A stretch of DNA of 64,000 nucleotides from Bacteroidota bacterium (GCA_016722375.1 JADKJG010000001.1:310001-374000); one strand, 5' to 3'. Positions 53,416 to 62,442 are shown, numbered from the stretch's first letter. Notes: generated by a model not told the origin, from the sequence alone. Made by a program: numbers and translations.

Positions 53416-53853
53416 ATGGACGATATTGTATGCAACATCAATAATGCAGAACCTGATAATTATTGCTCTAAAGCTGCGTTTACTGTTGTAGAAGCGCTAA
53501 TGTCTCACCCGCTTTCAGGAGTTCATCCCTTTATCAAAGCTGTGGACAAGTTTACAGAAGATGACTTCATCCGACTTAACCATAAAGTTCAAAACGAGGT
53601 GAATACCAAGATATATTTGACTGAGCGAGACCTGATTGTCTATTATTCTGTCGTATATTTTGCCTCTATTGCAGTCAATAGCAGCGCGGAAACCCAATGG
53701 CTCATCCCGTATTATTCTGGAAAGGAATCTACATTCAATATTCTTAAAGCTCAGGTCACAGATTATGCCAAATCTATTGCCATTCAATTCAATCAGAATT
53801 TATCCCATTTGGACGAGTTTATGGAGATAGTCAAAATGATTCCGGTGGAATAA
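53416..53853 (+). CDS. Hypothetical cytoplasmic protein
   Basis: A 145-aa, mainly helical protein without signal peptide. It has long amphipathic stretches (HPFIKAVDKFTEDDFIRLNH; AQVTDYAKSIAIQFNQNLSH). No known family is recognised. It is separated by 57 bp from the secreted protein upstream and 20 bp from the PagL-like gene downstream. Composition and codon use resemble its neighbours. Confidence 0.65.
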   Translation: MDDIVCNINNAEPDNYCSKAAFTVVEALMSHPLSGVHPFIKAVDKFTEDDFIRLNHKVQNEVNTKIYLTERDLIVYYSVVYFASIAVNSSAETQWLIPYYSGKESTFNILKAQVTDYAKSIAIQFNQNLSHLDEFMEIVKMIPVE

Positions 53854-53873
53854 AATCGGCTAAGTACCTTGAA

Positions 53874-54509
53874 TTGAAAGTTGAAAAAATAAGCTGCTGT
53901 TTGAAAACCTCTTCATTTTGGTTCAACATAATATTCATCCTGGTATTGGTCTTCCATTTTACCTCGCTGCATGCATCTGGGGACAAAAGAAAAATTTATG
54001 ATAACAAGCGACATAAAATCGGTATCCAACGCGGTTTCAGTTTTCAAAACGGATTGGCGGTAGATTACATCTATCGAGTCCATTATTTTCAGTTGCAATA
54101 CCACTATGCCTTTTTTGTGACAAAAAATTGGTCTTTCGAATTGGTATTTCAGCCACAATACAACGAGGTGCAACTGAAAAATGATCGAGAAGACGCCGCA
54201 TTCTCCAAAGCTTGGGAAGTCGGGTTGAACGGTGGTCTGATGGTGCGCAAAAATATCTTGAAAGACCGGCTAGGCTTTTTCGCCTGCGTCAGTTCGGGGC
54301 CGCACTATCTGTCACAGTCTGTGCCTCGACAGGCACATGGCTTTATCTTTTCGGATAATTTTTTTGCAGGGATTAATATAAAGTTGATAAAGATTATGCA
54401 CCTCGATACGCGCTTTGGTTTACGCCACGTCAGCAATGCAGGTATCAAAAACCCAAACGGTGGCATCAACAATCTGTTTGGCAGCCTAGGGTTGTTCTTT
54501 GTTTTATAA
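53874..54509 (+). CDS. PagL-like lipid A 3-O-deacylase (acyloxyacyl hydrolase family)
   Basis: 211 aa from a TTG start; no ATG gives a sensible signal sequence, and the hydrophobic stretch FNIIFILVLVFHFTSLHA follows at once. The rest is an eight-stranded outer-membrane barrel pattern. The C-terminal LDTRFGLRHVSNAGI with PNGGINNLFG matches the PagL active-site region: His and Ser of the HxS motif, with downstream Asn-Gly residues. PagL removes the 3-O acyl chain of lipid A and so changes LPS properties. It could be a relative with a different lipid substrate. Confidence 0.78.
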   Translation: MKVEKISCCLKTSSFWFNIIFILVLVFHFTSLHASGDKRKIYDNKRHKIGIQRGFSFQNGLAVDYIYRVHYFQLQYHYAFFVTKNWSFELVFQPQYNEVQLKNDREDAAFSKAWEVGLNGGLMVRKNILKDRLGFFACVSSGPHYLSQSVPRQAHGFIFSDNFFAGINIKLIKIMHLDTRFGLRHVSNAGIKNPNGGINNLFGSLGLFFVL

Positions 54510-54637
54510 AGAGCAAACACTGATTCCTATCATCCAGTTCTTTGCTTTGCACAAAAACATCTAACCTTATACCCTATTTAAATACATAGGCTACTTTGAT
54601 AAAGGCTATCATACAATAACTAAATAAAAAAAGAAAG

Positions 54638-56038
54638 ATGAAAATTACCTTTCATGGTGCTGCACGCACCGTAACCGGCAGTAAACATTTGTTGGAACTA
54701 AAAGATGGGACAAAAATCCTGTTGGACTGTGGCATGTTTCAGGGCAACCCCAAAGAAGCAGACCGCCTGAATCGCGAGTTCGGTTTCAATCCGGCAGAAA
54801 TAGATGTAGTGCTCCTCTCCCACGCCCACATTGACCATTGTGGCCTCATTCCTCGTTTGGTTAAGGAAGGATTTACCGGAACCGTATATTGTACACCCGC
54901 CACCTTCGATTTGGCAAAAATTCTGTTGATGGATTCGGCTCATATCCACGAATCTGACATCCGTTATCTCAACAAAAGAAAAACCGCCAGAGGCGAAAAG
55001 CCGCTCACACCGCTGTATACTACCGACGATGTGTATCTCGCACTCAGCCATTTTCAAACCATAGACCGCGACCAGTGGCTGGCACTGAAAGACGGAGTTG
55101 AGTTTATGTACAGTAGCGTTGGGCATATTTCAGGAAGTTGTGCTATCAACCTGCGGATAGATGAAAATGGAAAGAAAACCCGGCTAACCTTCAGCGGCGA
55201 TGTTGGGCGATACGGAGATGATATCCTGCTTTCGCCTGATCCTTTTCCACAGGCAGATTATATCATTCTCGAATCTACCTACGGCGATCGCTTGCACGAT
55301 AGTTCGCAGCTGACCTCTAACCGGTTGCTCGAAATCATCGTAGATACCTGCTTGAAGAAAAAGGGGAAGCTGATTATACCGGCTTTCAGCGTAGGACGCA
55401 CACAGGAAATCGTTTATATCCTTAACCGGTTGGAAGTGGAAAAGCAATTACCCAACATTGATTTCTTTGTGGATAGCCCGCTTTCTGCCAAAGCTACCGA
55501 AGTGGTGAACCAGCATCCGGAGTGTTTTAATAAAAACCTATTGGAGTATATGAAGAAAGACCCCGAACCTTTTGCATTCAAGCGATTGAAATATATTACT
55601 AAGGTAGAAGATTCCATGGCGCTAAATAACCGCCATGAACCGTGTGTAATTATTTCAGCTTCGGGCATGGCCGATGCCGGACGAGTAAAGCACCATATCA
55701 AATACGCTATCGAAAACAAAAAGAATACCATTCTGATGGTCGGATACTGCGAACCGAATTCATTAGGTAGAAAGCTCATTGACCGCCACGAAACCGTCAC
55801 GATTTACGGAGAACCTTTTCGAGTGAAGGCGGAAGTGGAGGTACTGCGCTCATTAAGTGCTCACGGCGATTATGAAGATTTATGTCAGTACCTTTCTTGC
55901 CAGAATCCCAAGGAAGTAAAAAAACTTTTTCTCGTACATGGAGAATATAAAGTGCAGCAAAATTTCCAGAACCGCCTAATTAAAAAAGGATTTGCTGAGG
56001 TGGAGATACCGGAAATACACCAAACATTTTTTATTTGA
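54638..56038 (+). CDS. MBL-fold / beta-CASP RNA-processing nuclease
   Basis: 466 aa. Metallo-beta-lactamase domain motifs are FHGAARTVTGSKHLLE, motif II HAHIDHCGLIPRL, motif III GHISGSC and motif IV SGDVGRYGDD. The beta-CASP part has STYGDRLH, PAFSVGRTQEIVYIL, DSPLSAKATEV and the late SASGMADAGRVKHHI, VGYCEPNSLGR and LSAHGDYEDL. The C-terminal LFLVHGEYKVQQNFQNRL is standard for bacterial CPSF73-like exonucleases. It processes or degrades RNA in the cytoplasm. It has no KH domain. Monocistronic in this window. Confidence 0.93.
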   Translation: MKITFHGAARTVTGSKHLLELKDGTKILLDCGMFQGNPKEADRLNREFGFNPAEIDVVLLSHAHIDHCGLIPRLVKEGFTGTVYCTPATFDLAKILLMDSAHIHESDIRYLNKRKTARGEKPLTPLYTTDDVYLALSHFQTIDRDQWLALKDGVEFMYSSVGHISGSCAINLRIDENGKKTRLTFSGDVGRYGDDILLSPDPFPQADYIILESTYGDRLHDSSQLTSNRLLEIIVDTCLKKKGKLIIPAFSVGRTQEIVYILNRLEVEKQLPNIDFFVDSPLSAKATEVVNQHPECFNKNLLEYMKKDPEPFAFKRLKYITKVEDSMALNNRHEPCVIISASGMADAGRVKHHIKYAIENKKNTILMVGYCEPNSLGRKLIDRHETVTIYGEPFRVKAEVEVLRSLSAHGDYEDLCQYLSCQNPKEVKKLFLVHGEYKVQQNFQNRLIKKGFAEVEIPEIHQTFFI

Positions 56039-56050
56039 TTGAATGAATGA

Positions 56051-56518
56051 GTTGAGCTAAGTAAATATGAACGTCAAACAACGGATTCATCAGGTCTCAT
56101 CACCTTAGAGGTGGGCGAGCACACGGCGCTCTTCATCTTACTCACCAAACAAGGAATAGTTCAGCGCAAGGGCGACGGCAACCCGGGACATACACACCCT
56201 GCCACTAATGCATGGTGTTCGAGCGATGGACATTCTGAAGCCTTGATGATGACGATACCGGAGGATACTTTTAATTATATTCATGTTTACCCTCGCCCAA
56301 ATATCATCGGAACTGAATGTAGGCTGACGACTATCTTTCAGGCAAAGGATGATCTAGACTATTCATTCCGTGTCGTATATGGTTCCGATTCAGAAGGACC
56401 GCCAAGTGAATTGGCCGAAATCCTAATCAACGCCGTAAAGATTACCGAGGGTTGGTACCAGCGTCAGATCAATGAAAATACCCCGGCAGAAAAAAAGTGG
56501 TGCCAGGTTTGGAAATAG
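56051..56518 (+). CDS. Hypothetical protein, start unresolved
   Basis: A soluble protein of about 135-155 aa. The GTG at 56111 is within the frame, but protein-like sequence continues upstream (SKYERQTTDSSGLITLEVGE) back to 56051. An ATG at 56047 would be in frame if one T of ATGAGTTGAG were removed, so a one-base error at the start is likely. The visible part has HPATNAWCSSDGHSEALMM and YHVYPRPN-like beta strands with several His/Cys. I do not recognise the family. It ends near a terminator shared with the convergent DUF4476 gene. Confidence 0.6.
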   Translation, partial: VELSKYERQTTDSSGLITLEVGEHTALFILLTKQGIVQRKGDGNPGHTHPATNAWCSSDGHSEALMMTIPEDTFNYIHVYPRPNIIGTECRLTTIFQAKDDLDYSFRVVYGSDSEGPPSELAEILINAVKITEGWYQRQINENTPAEKKWCQVWK

Positions 56519-56540
56519 TCTGCTGATGGTTCTGATTCCA

Positions 56541-56572
56541 TAAAAATGCCCCTTCCGATAAATGGAAGAGGC
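56541..56572. terminator. Bidirectional terminator between convergent genes
   Basis: GCC-C-CTTCC / GGAAG-A-GGC with a 7-nt loop. On the minus strand it is followed by ATTTTTA and serves the DUF4476 gene. It lies 22-54 bp after the plus-strand stop. Confidence 0.7.
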
Positions 56573-56596
56573 TGTATATAGAGAGCGAACAAAAGA

Positions 56597-57100
56597 TTAA
56601 CGCATGGCTAAGTATTGGTTTAACTCCCGCGCGCTGCTCGAAAAGGTGAATGCGTTGTTCACCAGATAATAACGCTGCGGATCCACGGTTTTGGGGTAAG
56701 CCATCTTGGCAATATCCAACCGAGAGCTGTCGAAGTAGAATAAATCCATCAGTTCCAGCACCTGAGCAGTCGTGAAGTAGTTGTACGCCATAGCCTGACG
56801 AAAGATGGAGAGTTTAGTACTCTCAAAAGATGCGTGGTAAATAGTTTGATGCAAACCGGCAAAGTCTCGGGAAGTCATGGGTACAGGTACGCAAACCGGA
56901 ACCGGTGCAGGACAAACAGAGCGAACATGCAATACCGGCTTAAAGTATTGTGGATGGCTGTATGTCCTTTCATTTCCTTGACGAGCTAAAGGGCGATATA
57001 CATTTTCCTGACGGCTGTCGTGTCCGACCCTTCCATTGTTTCCAGCAAAGGCGAATTGCACAAAGGCAATAAAGGCGGCGATGATTATTTTCTTTTTCAT
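56597..57100 (-). CDS. Secreted DUF4476 protein
   Basis: 167 aa. A signal peptide (MKKKIIIAAFIAFVQFAFAG) is followed by a low-complexity Arg/Pro/Val part (CPAPVPVCVPVPM). The C-terminal 95 residues form the helical DUF4476 domain (TKLSIFRQAMAYNYFTTAQV, LMDLFYFDSSRLDIAKMAYP, YLVNNAFTFSSSARELNQYL). This domain is common in exported Bacteroidota proteins and has no known function. It stands alone. Confidence 0.85.
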   Translation of the reverse strand: MKKKIIIAAFIAFVQFAFAGNNGRVGHDSRQENVYRPLARQGNERTYSHPQYFKPVLHVRSVCPAPVPVCVPVPMTSRDFAGLHQTIYHASFESTKLSIFRQAMAYNYFTTAQVLELMDLFYFDSSRLDIAKMAYPKTVDPQRYYLVNNAFTFSSSARELNQYLAMR

Positions 57101-57428
57101 AGTTGGTTTCTCCTGTTGCTATTTTAGTGAATGAATATGTTCTTAAGATGAAACCAAGACGTGAAAGTTTAATTCATAGAAAAAGATTGTTTGTGAAAAT
57201 ATGTAAAGCAAAAGTTGCTCCTTGACCCAAACCGGCTTAAAGTATAAGGACTTCTCCGTTGAATAGTTATGCCTGTGGTTTAACATAAAATGGAGCGTTC
57301 GTTAGGTAACAAATGCCTAACTTAGTTTCGGCTAACAGGACTTAGGTTCTGGCGTCCAGTTTTGTTGAATAACAAAATCAGTTGCATTAGAATGGTAAAT
57401 TATTGTTCACTTTCCTAAATCTAAATTT
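57101..57428. other. Gene-free interval with small inverted repeats
   Basis: 328 bp without a supportable ORF. GTTAGG/CCTAAC (57301-57321) and TTTTGTT-GAAT-AACAAAA (about 57361-57378) can form hairpins ahead of the small gene at 57429. A 15-bp string ACCGGCTTAAAGTAT at 57231 repeats one inside the DUF4476 gene at 56934. Confidence 0.5.
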
Positions 57429-57602
57429 ATGAAATGGTTATCAGACTTGTGGCATTTGCCGATGCTTTGGGACATTATTGTTCCAGTAATAGTGGTGTTT
57501 CTTTTCGTCGCATTTCTTTTGTGGGAATCCAGATTGCCACCTGAAAAGAAGATGCTACGAAGGTTTCGGAGAAAAATAAAGCAAGACCCTCCTCAGAATT
57601 AA
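57429..57602 (+). CDS. Small single-pass membrane protein (57 aa)
   Basis: ATG at 57429 to TAA at 57600-57602. One strong hydrophobic segment (WDIIVPVIVVFLFVAFLLWE) with Trp at both interfaces is followed by a very basic tail (KKMLRRFRRKIKQ). This charge pattern fits an inner-membrane protein with its tail in the cytoplasm. No homologue is recognised. It could be a small regulatory membrane protein or a type I toxin-like peptide; no antitoxin RNA is evident. Confidence 0.55.
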   Translation: MKWLSDLWHLPMLWDIIVPVIVVFLFVAFLLWESRLPPEKKMLRRFRRKIKQDPPQN

Positions 57603-57607
57603 GGTGA

Positions 57608-58156
57608 TTATAGGAAGGAGGTAACGTCGGCAATCTTGTAGCTTCCATTCACTTCAAGAAACCCGAAAAACTTGCGGTCTATCCGTTTGGGAGAGATGAA
57701 TAAAACCTCTACCACGGGCATGCTGCGGCCATCAGGTTGAGCCATTTCAAAAGTGCGGGTATAATCTCTGGTTTCAATCCCACTGTTCCACTTATTAAAA
57801 ACATAAGCGGTAGTTCTGATAACTGTTTTGTCGTGATTGTTTTTATAGCTAAACACATCATTTCCAAAACGTCTTTCATCGGGGCCTCGGTAAACAATTT
57901 CGGAAGCCAAGCGCTCGTAATCTTTCTTTTCGCAGGCATCAAAAACATTATCGAGAATCGAAGACAATATCGGTATCAAAGAAGTATCGGCATGAGGCAG
58001 GGTTGTTGTATTCGATGACTGAAAAGAGGTATGGGTAGAATCCACAGCAACCGCTGCGGGATCCTCTTTTTTATTACATGATTTGCATGACGGCAAAGTG
58101 AACAGCAAAAACAAACCAGCAGAGAATAAAGACAGCAAAAACATCCTATAATTCAT
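57608..58156 (-). CDS. Putative lipoprotein, unknown function
   Basis: 182 aa. A type II signal peptide ends in a lipobox LPSC (Cys24), followed by KSCNKKEDP, so it is a lipid-anchored envelope protein. A Ser/Thr-rich linker leads to a domain of about 120 residues (ILDNVFDACEKKDYERLASE, then RTTAYVFNKWNSGIETRDYT) that resembles NTF2/SnoaL-like cone folds in layout. No catalytic motif is evident. It lies 21 bp downstream of tilS on the same strand, perhaps in one transcript. Confidence 0.75.
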   Translation of the reverse strand: MNYRMFLLSLFSAGLFLLFTLPSCKSCNKKEDPAAVAVDSTHTSFQSSNTTTLPHADTSLIPILSSILDNVFDACEKKDYERLASEIVYRGPDERRFGNDVFSYKNNHDKTVIRTTAYVFNKWNSGIETRDYTRTFEMAQPDGRSMPVVEVLFISPKRIDRKFFGFLEVNGSYKIADVTSFL

Positions 58157-58177
58157 GCGCCGAATATAGAGGTCTTT

Positions 58178-59532
58178 TTATTGCAAGCGAATTTTCAACA
58201 TCTGCTGTGTTCGTGAGCTGATCTTGAAGCGCTCATCCAATCGGTAACCTGCCACCCATACAATTTTCTTGTCTGACTCAATAACCCAAATATTTTCCTT
58301 TTCGTTCAAAGGAACTTTCTCATCCGTCAGAAACTTCTTGAGCTTCTTCTTTTTCATCTTCATTCCGAAGGGATAGAAGTAATCGCCGGGTTTCCACCGG
58401 CGGACAATGAGCGGAAAGTAAGCTTACCCATATCAATATGCACCACGTTTGAAGTAGTAGCCAATTTCAATTCTGATGGCGGACTATTGATTTCAATTCG
58501 CTCCATCAACAACTTCTTTTCGCCCAAACTCACCTCTACATCCTGGTCATCTATCAAGCGGATGGTGAAATCCTGCTCGGGTAATCGGGTGAGGATAAAG
58601 AATCGGCGGTCTTTAATCACACGTGCGGTACTGGTTAGGAACTGCTTCCCGGGTATGTCGTCAAGATTTGTGAGCATGTCGTTCACTTGCGCAGCATTGA
58701 AACCATAATCTTTCAAGTACTCGTAAAGAACCGTCGAAATATTCTTGGTTTTCTTCAGTTTCAAAATAGGAATATAGATATCGTTCCTTCGCGGAATAAA
58801 TAGTTGAGCGGATGATTTACTTACCGACCGGTTATATAACGCTTCCAGTTCTGACCATACCGCAATCTTCTCTGAAATGGTTTTCTCTAAAGACGGATTG
58901 ATTTCTTTCATCAAGGGGATAAGGTGATGGCGGATTTTGTTCCGCATATATTTATCCTCTGCGTTCGAGCTATCCTCTCTGTATGCTAATTGGTACTCCT
59001 TCATGTACGATTCTATCTCTTCTCTGGAAGCAAACAAAATCGGACGAACGACATTTCCCTGTCGAACAGGTATGCCGCGCAAGCCGCGAATACCGGTGCC
59101 CTTAATCAGGTTGTAGAAAATGGTTTCTATGTTGTCATTCAATTGATGTGCTGTGGCAACCAGTTGAAAGTCCTTTTCCTTTCTTAAGTCTTCAAACCAT
59201 TCATAGCGCAGTTGTCGCGCGGCTAATTGTATGGATAGCTTGTTTTCCTCAGAATACTCTTTCGTATTAAATCGCTTGACAAAAACCACTACCGAATATT
59301 TTTCTGCTAATCTCTTTACAAATGATTCGTCTTCGTCAGACTCTATTCCCCTTAATTGAAAATTGCAGTGCGCTATGACAAACGGAAATTCAGCTTGGTG
59401 AAACAAATCACACATCACAACAGAATCCACGCCACCGCTCACCGCCAGAATAGTTTTCTTCTTTCGGCTCGCCATTCGATTATCGGCGTTAAACTCCTGA
59501 AATTTTTGCAGCAACGATTTATTCTTGTTCAT
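58178..59532 (-). CDS. tilS: tRNA(Ile)-lysidine synthase, one-base frameshift near 58416
   Basis: The N-type ATP pyrophosphatase domain shows the P-loop AVSGGVDSVVMCDLF, HCNFQLRGIESDEDE and TAHQLNDNIETIFYNLIKGT with the RGLRGIPVRQG loop. Substrate-binding and C-terminal domains follow. The main frame runs out after LTFRSL, but the next frame gives PLIVRRWKPGDYFYPFGMK and the basic KKKKLKKFLTDEKVP end, as expected for TilS. One T missing from a TTT run explains it; joined length is about 451 aa. The start at MNKNKSLLQKF overlaps the upstream TPR gene by 14 bp. TilS makes lysidine at C34 of tRNA-Ile(CAU) and is essential, so a sequencing error is likely. Confidence 0.92.
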
Positions 59533-59839
59533 GCTCGATAGATTCCAAAGCCTCTTGTAATTCACGGAGCGTCTTTTTCTCTGACGCCGCCTCCGATTGT
59601 TTCATTCCCAACCGATACACTTCGACAGCACGCTTCCTATTATCCATCTCTTCATGCAACTTTCCCAGTTGATAGTAAGTAGGAATGTATGTGGGTGTTT
59701 GGTGAAGAATAAGTTCGAATAAACGAATGGATTCTTCTTTGTTGCTGCTCATATACTCCAAAGCAATGGCAAACTTGAGAAAGGTATCGCCGGGACTGGC
59801 CTGTTCCATTTCCTTCAATTTTTCGAGGCGATTTATCAT
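59519..59839 (-). CDS. Small tetratricopeptide-repeat protein
   Basis: 106 aa, two TPR-like helix pairs: FLKFAIALEYMSSNKEESIR and PTYYQLGKLHEEMDNRKRAV with YRLGMKQSEA. The C-terminal tail is acidic. There is no signal peptide, so it is cytoplasmic and probably protein-binding. The stop overlaps the tilS start, indicating translational coupling, and it is divergent from etfB. Confidence 0.85.
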   Translation of the reverse strand: MINRLEKLKEMEQASPGDTFLKFAIALEYMSSNKEESIRLFELILHQTPTYIPTYYQLGKLHEEMDNRKRAVEVYRLGMKQSEAASEKKTLRELQEALESIEHEQE

Positions 59840-59861
59840 GGGTTTGTAGATAGAATTACGT

Positions 59862-59891
59862 TTTGATAGTTGGTAAACTTACATACTTTCG
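59862..59891 (+). promoter_or_regulatory. Candidate Bacteroidota promoter for etfBA
   Basis: TTTG at 59862-59865 and TACTTTCG at 59884-59891 (consensus TAnnTTTG, one mismatch), spacer 18 bp, 24 bp before the etfB ATG. Confidence 0.6.
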
Positions 59892-59915
59892 CACGTCAAT
59901 TTTAAAATAATAATC

Positions 59916-60656
59916 ATGAAGATATTAGTTCCGATAGCAAAAGTACCCGACACCACCTCCAAAATCACCTTCATCGAAAATAACACCAAATTCAATCCGG
60001 ATGGAGTTACGTTCATTATGAACCCAACGGACGAATGGTATGCACTGGTTCGCGCCATCGAGCTGAAAGAAAAGCAAGGCGGCGAAGTAGTGGTCATTCA
60101 CGTAGGTGGCGCAGATTCTGAGCAGGTGATTCGCAAAGCCTTGGCCATCGGCGCTGATAGAGCAGTTCGGATAGATGCAGAGCCTACCGATGCGTACTTT
60201 GTAGCTTCTCAAATTGCAGCACATGCCAAGAACGAAAACTACGATTTGATTATCACAGGCAAAGAAACCATTGACTACAATTCTTTTGAGATAACCGGCA
60301 TGATTGCCGAGTTTCTGGATTTACCCTGTGTTATATTAGCTGCAAACCTCCAGGTGGAAAACGGTGTAGCCACCATCAAGCGCGAAATAGAAGGCGGAAC
60401 GGAAACAGTTGAAGTCAAACTTCCTTTGGTTTTGGGGGCGCTGAAAGATTTAGCCGAAGCGAGGATTCCGAATATGAAAGGAATCATGGGAGCCAGAAGC
60501 AAACCTTTAGCGGTGGTACCTGCTGAAGCAACAGACAAATTAACCACCATGGTGAATTATTCTCTGCCTAGTAAGGAAAAGCAGGTGAAAATGATATCGC
60601 CGGACAATGTAGCCGAACTGGTCAAGTTGCTACACGAAGAAGCGAAAGTCATTTAA
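59916..60656 (+). CDS. etfB: Electron transfer flavoprotein subunit beta
   Basis: A 246-aa subunit with the complete beta-ETF fold: MKILVPIAKVPDT, FIMNPTDEWYALVRAIELKE, the nucleotide-binding loop VIHVGGADSEQVIRKALAIG, DLIITGKETIDYNSFEITGM, and the C-terminal arm. With EtfA it carries electrons from acyl-CoA dehydrogenases to ETF:quinone oxidoreductase. The alpha subunit gene follows after 23 bp in the same operon, and a promoter-like sequence lies upstream. Confidence 0.96.
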   Translation: MKILVPIAKVPDTTSKITFIENNTKFNPDGVTFIMNPTDEWYALVRAIELKEKQGGEVVVIHVGGADSEQVIRKALAIGADRAVRIDAEPTDAYFVASQIAAHAKNENYDLIITGKETIDYNSFEITGMIAEFLDLPCVILAANLQVENGVATIKREIEGGTETVEVKLPLVLGALKDLAEARIPNMKGIMGARSKPLAVVPAEATDKLTTMVNYSLPSKEKQVKMISPDNVAELVKLLHEEAKVI

Positions 60657-60679
60657 TTAGAAATCAATAATCAATAGCA

Positions 60680-61655
60680 ATGAGTGTATTAAGTTTTGTA
60701 GAAGTATCGGAAGGAAAAATAAAAAGCCTCGGTGGAAGCCGCTTATTATGGCTCTAAGTCAGCAGAAGCCATGGGAACAGATTCTATAGCGGTCGTGTTG
60801 GGCGAGGCATCAACGGATGTATTAGCAACGCTCGGCCAAGTGGGCGTGAAGAAGGTGCTTCATGCCAACGATGCTCGGTTCAATAATTTTGACTCCAAAG
60901 CATTTACTAAAGCAGTAGCCGAAGCCGTGAACACATCGGGCGCTACCTTGGTAGTTTCTTCTTTCAACCAAAATGGAAAGCTTCTGGCCTCGCGCCTAAG
61001 TGTGAAACTGAAGGCGGGCTATGTGCCCGGTGCGGTAGATTTGCCTAAAGCAGAAGGAAATAGTTTGACGGCGCGCAAGAACGTCTTCTCTGGCAAAGCT
61101 TCTGCGTTTTACCAAATGACGACTGAGAAGAAAGTAATTTCTGTCAATCCTAATTCACTTTCGCCGGTGAGAGGAACCGGAGTCGCCAGTGTCGAAACTT
61201 TTACTCCCACAGTGACAGATGCAGACTTTTCAGTTCAAGTAAAATCAGTTGACCGCGTTGTAGGAAAGGTGCCGTTGAGCGAAGCAGAGATTGTCGTTTC
61301 TGCCGGACGCGGATTGAAAGGCCCGGAAAACTGGGGGATGATTGAAGAACTGGCTAACGAGTTAGGCGCTGCTACGGCCTGCTCTCGTCCGGTGTCGGAT
61401 GTGGACTGGCGTCCGCACAGTGAACACGTGGGACAAACCGGTTTAACCGTACGCCCCAACCTATACATTGCTATCGGTATTTCGGGAGCAATCCAACATC
61501 TGGCAGGTGTGAACGGATCTAAAGTGATGGTCGTGATCAACACCGATGCCGAAGCACCTTTCTTCAAAGTAGCCGATTATGGAATCGTGGGCGATGCCTT
61601 TCAGGTAGTGCCTAAACTGATTGAAGAAATCAAGAAGTTTAAAGCCGCTCACTAA
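60680..61655 (+). CDS. etfA: Electron transfer flavoprotein subunit alpha, one-base frameshift near 60724
   Basis: The ATG at 60680 begins MSVLSFVEVSEGKIK. An A5 run then shifts the frame, which resumes as SVEAAYYGSKSAEAMGTDSI and continues to 61655. Removing one A (or adding two) joins about 324 aa, the normal length. The FAD-binding C-terminal domain is complete: VVSAGRGLKGPENWGMIEEL, GAATACSRPVSDVDWRPHSE, QTGLTVRPNLYIAIGISGAI, VVINTDAEAPFFKVADYGIV. Error rather than decay is likely, since etfB is intact and the reading frame after the site is perfect. Confidence 0.94.
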
Positions 61656-61748
61656 TCATGAATCGGTTATATGATATGAATGACCCTTTACCATACCTGT
61701 CATTTTTATTTACGAAAAATCGCTGTACATTTCGCCTTTCAATAATTC

Positions 61749-62345
61749 ATGGACAAGATTGAACTGGAAATAATTGCGCTGTCACACAGCGTTACTCAGT
61801 CTCACTCTTTCGCAGTGGTGTTGGGCGAAGTGGGTGGCAGCCGAAGGCTTCCTATTGTCATTGGAGGGTTTGAAGCACAGGCCATCGCGGTGGCGCTGGA
61901 GAACATGCACCCTTCGCGTCCGCTCACTCATGACCTAATGAAAACCGTCTGCGACACTTTTGACATCGTATTGGATCATATCCATATCACCAAACTGGTA
62001 GACGGAGTGTTTTACTCCAACCTAGTTTGCAAACGCGGTGCTGAAACCTTTGAGATAGATTCCAGAACATCTGATGCTTTGGCGCTTGCCGTCCGATATG
62101 ATGCCTCTATATACATCGAAGAAAGTATCCTGAACGAAGCTGGCGTAGAGGCCGATCCTAACGAAGATATTCCTATAGCCTCCGGCGAGGAGAAAGAGAC
62201 CTCTGCTCCTGGTGGTCCCAGACCTTCGGCAAACTATGCCGAGATGTCGGTAGCCGACCTGAACGCCGCCTTGAAAACGGCCATAGAAAATGAAGACTAC
62301 GAAATGGCTGCGCGCATCCGCGATGAATTGAATAAGAAAAAGTAG
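61749..62345 (+). CDS. Bifunctional nuclease (BFN/DUF151) with UvrB/C motif
   Basis: 198 aa. The BFN domain spans residues 1-140: SFAVVLGEVGGSRRLPIVIG, GGFEAQAIAVALENMHPSRP, THDLMKTVCDTFDI and EIDSRTSDALALAVRYDASI. An Ala/Pro/Glu linker leads to a C-terminal UVR-type helical hairpin (LKTAIENEDYEMAARIRDEL) as in UvrB/UvrC and ClpC. This fused form is common in Bacteroidota. Plant BFN members have RNase and DNase activity; the bacterial role is not established. Its TAG stop runs directly into the inverted-repeat element at 62347. Confidence 0.92.
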   Translation: MDKIELEIIALSHSVTQSHSFAVVLGEVGGSRRLPIVIGGFEAQAIAVALENMHPSRPLTHDLMKTVCDTFDIVLDHIHITKLVDGVFYSNLVCKRGAETFEIDSRTSDALALAVRYDASIYIEESILNEAGVEADPNEDIPIASGEEKETSAPGGPRPSANYAEMSVADLNAALKTAIENEDYEMAARIRDELNKKK

Positions 62346-62346
62346 T

Positions 62347-62442
62347 AGCCCCCTAACCCCCAAAGGGGGAACCGGTGTAGTCTTTATTATTAAACTTCTC
62401 TTAATTCGGCTGTCTTTATTCCCCCTTGGGGGTTAGGGGGCT
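62347..62442. repeat. REP-like inverted repeat (CCCCCTAACCCCC arms)
   Basis: Left arm 62347-62371 and right arm 62419-62442 are inverted copies of about 25 bp with one base difference, built on AGCCCCCTAACCCCC and AAAGGGGG. Each arm also folds on itself. It sits between convergent genes and probably acts as a two-way terminator. The right arm supplies the last codons and the stop of the minus-strand gene. Similar CCCTAACCCC repeats are common between Bacteroidota genes (recollection). Confidence 0.8.

Noticed and set aside
57260..57325. Integron attC-like ends (GTTTAAC, GTTAGGT, GCCTAAC)
   Set aside because: The order and spacing of the R-type boxes do not form an attC site, and no integrase is present.
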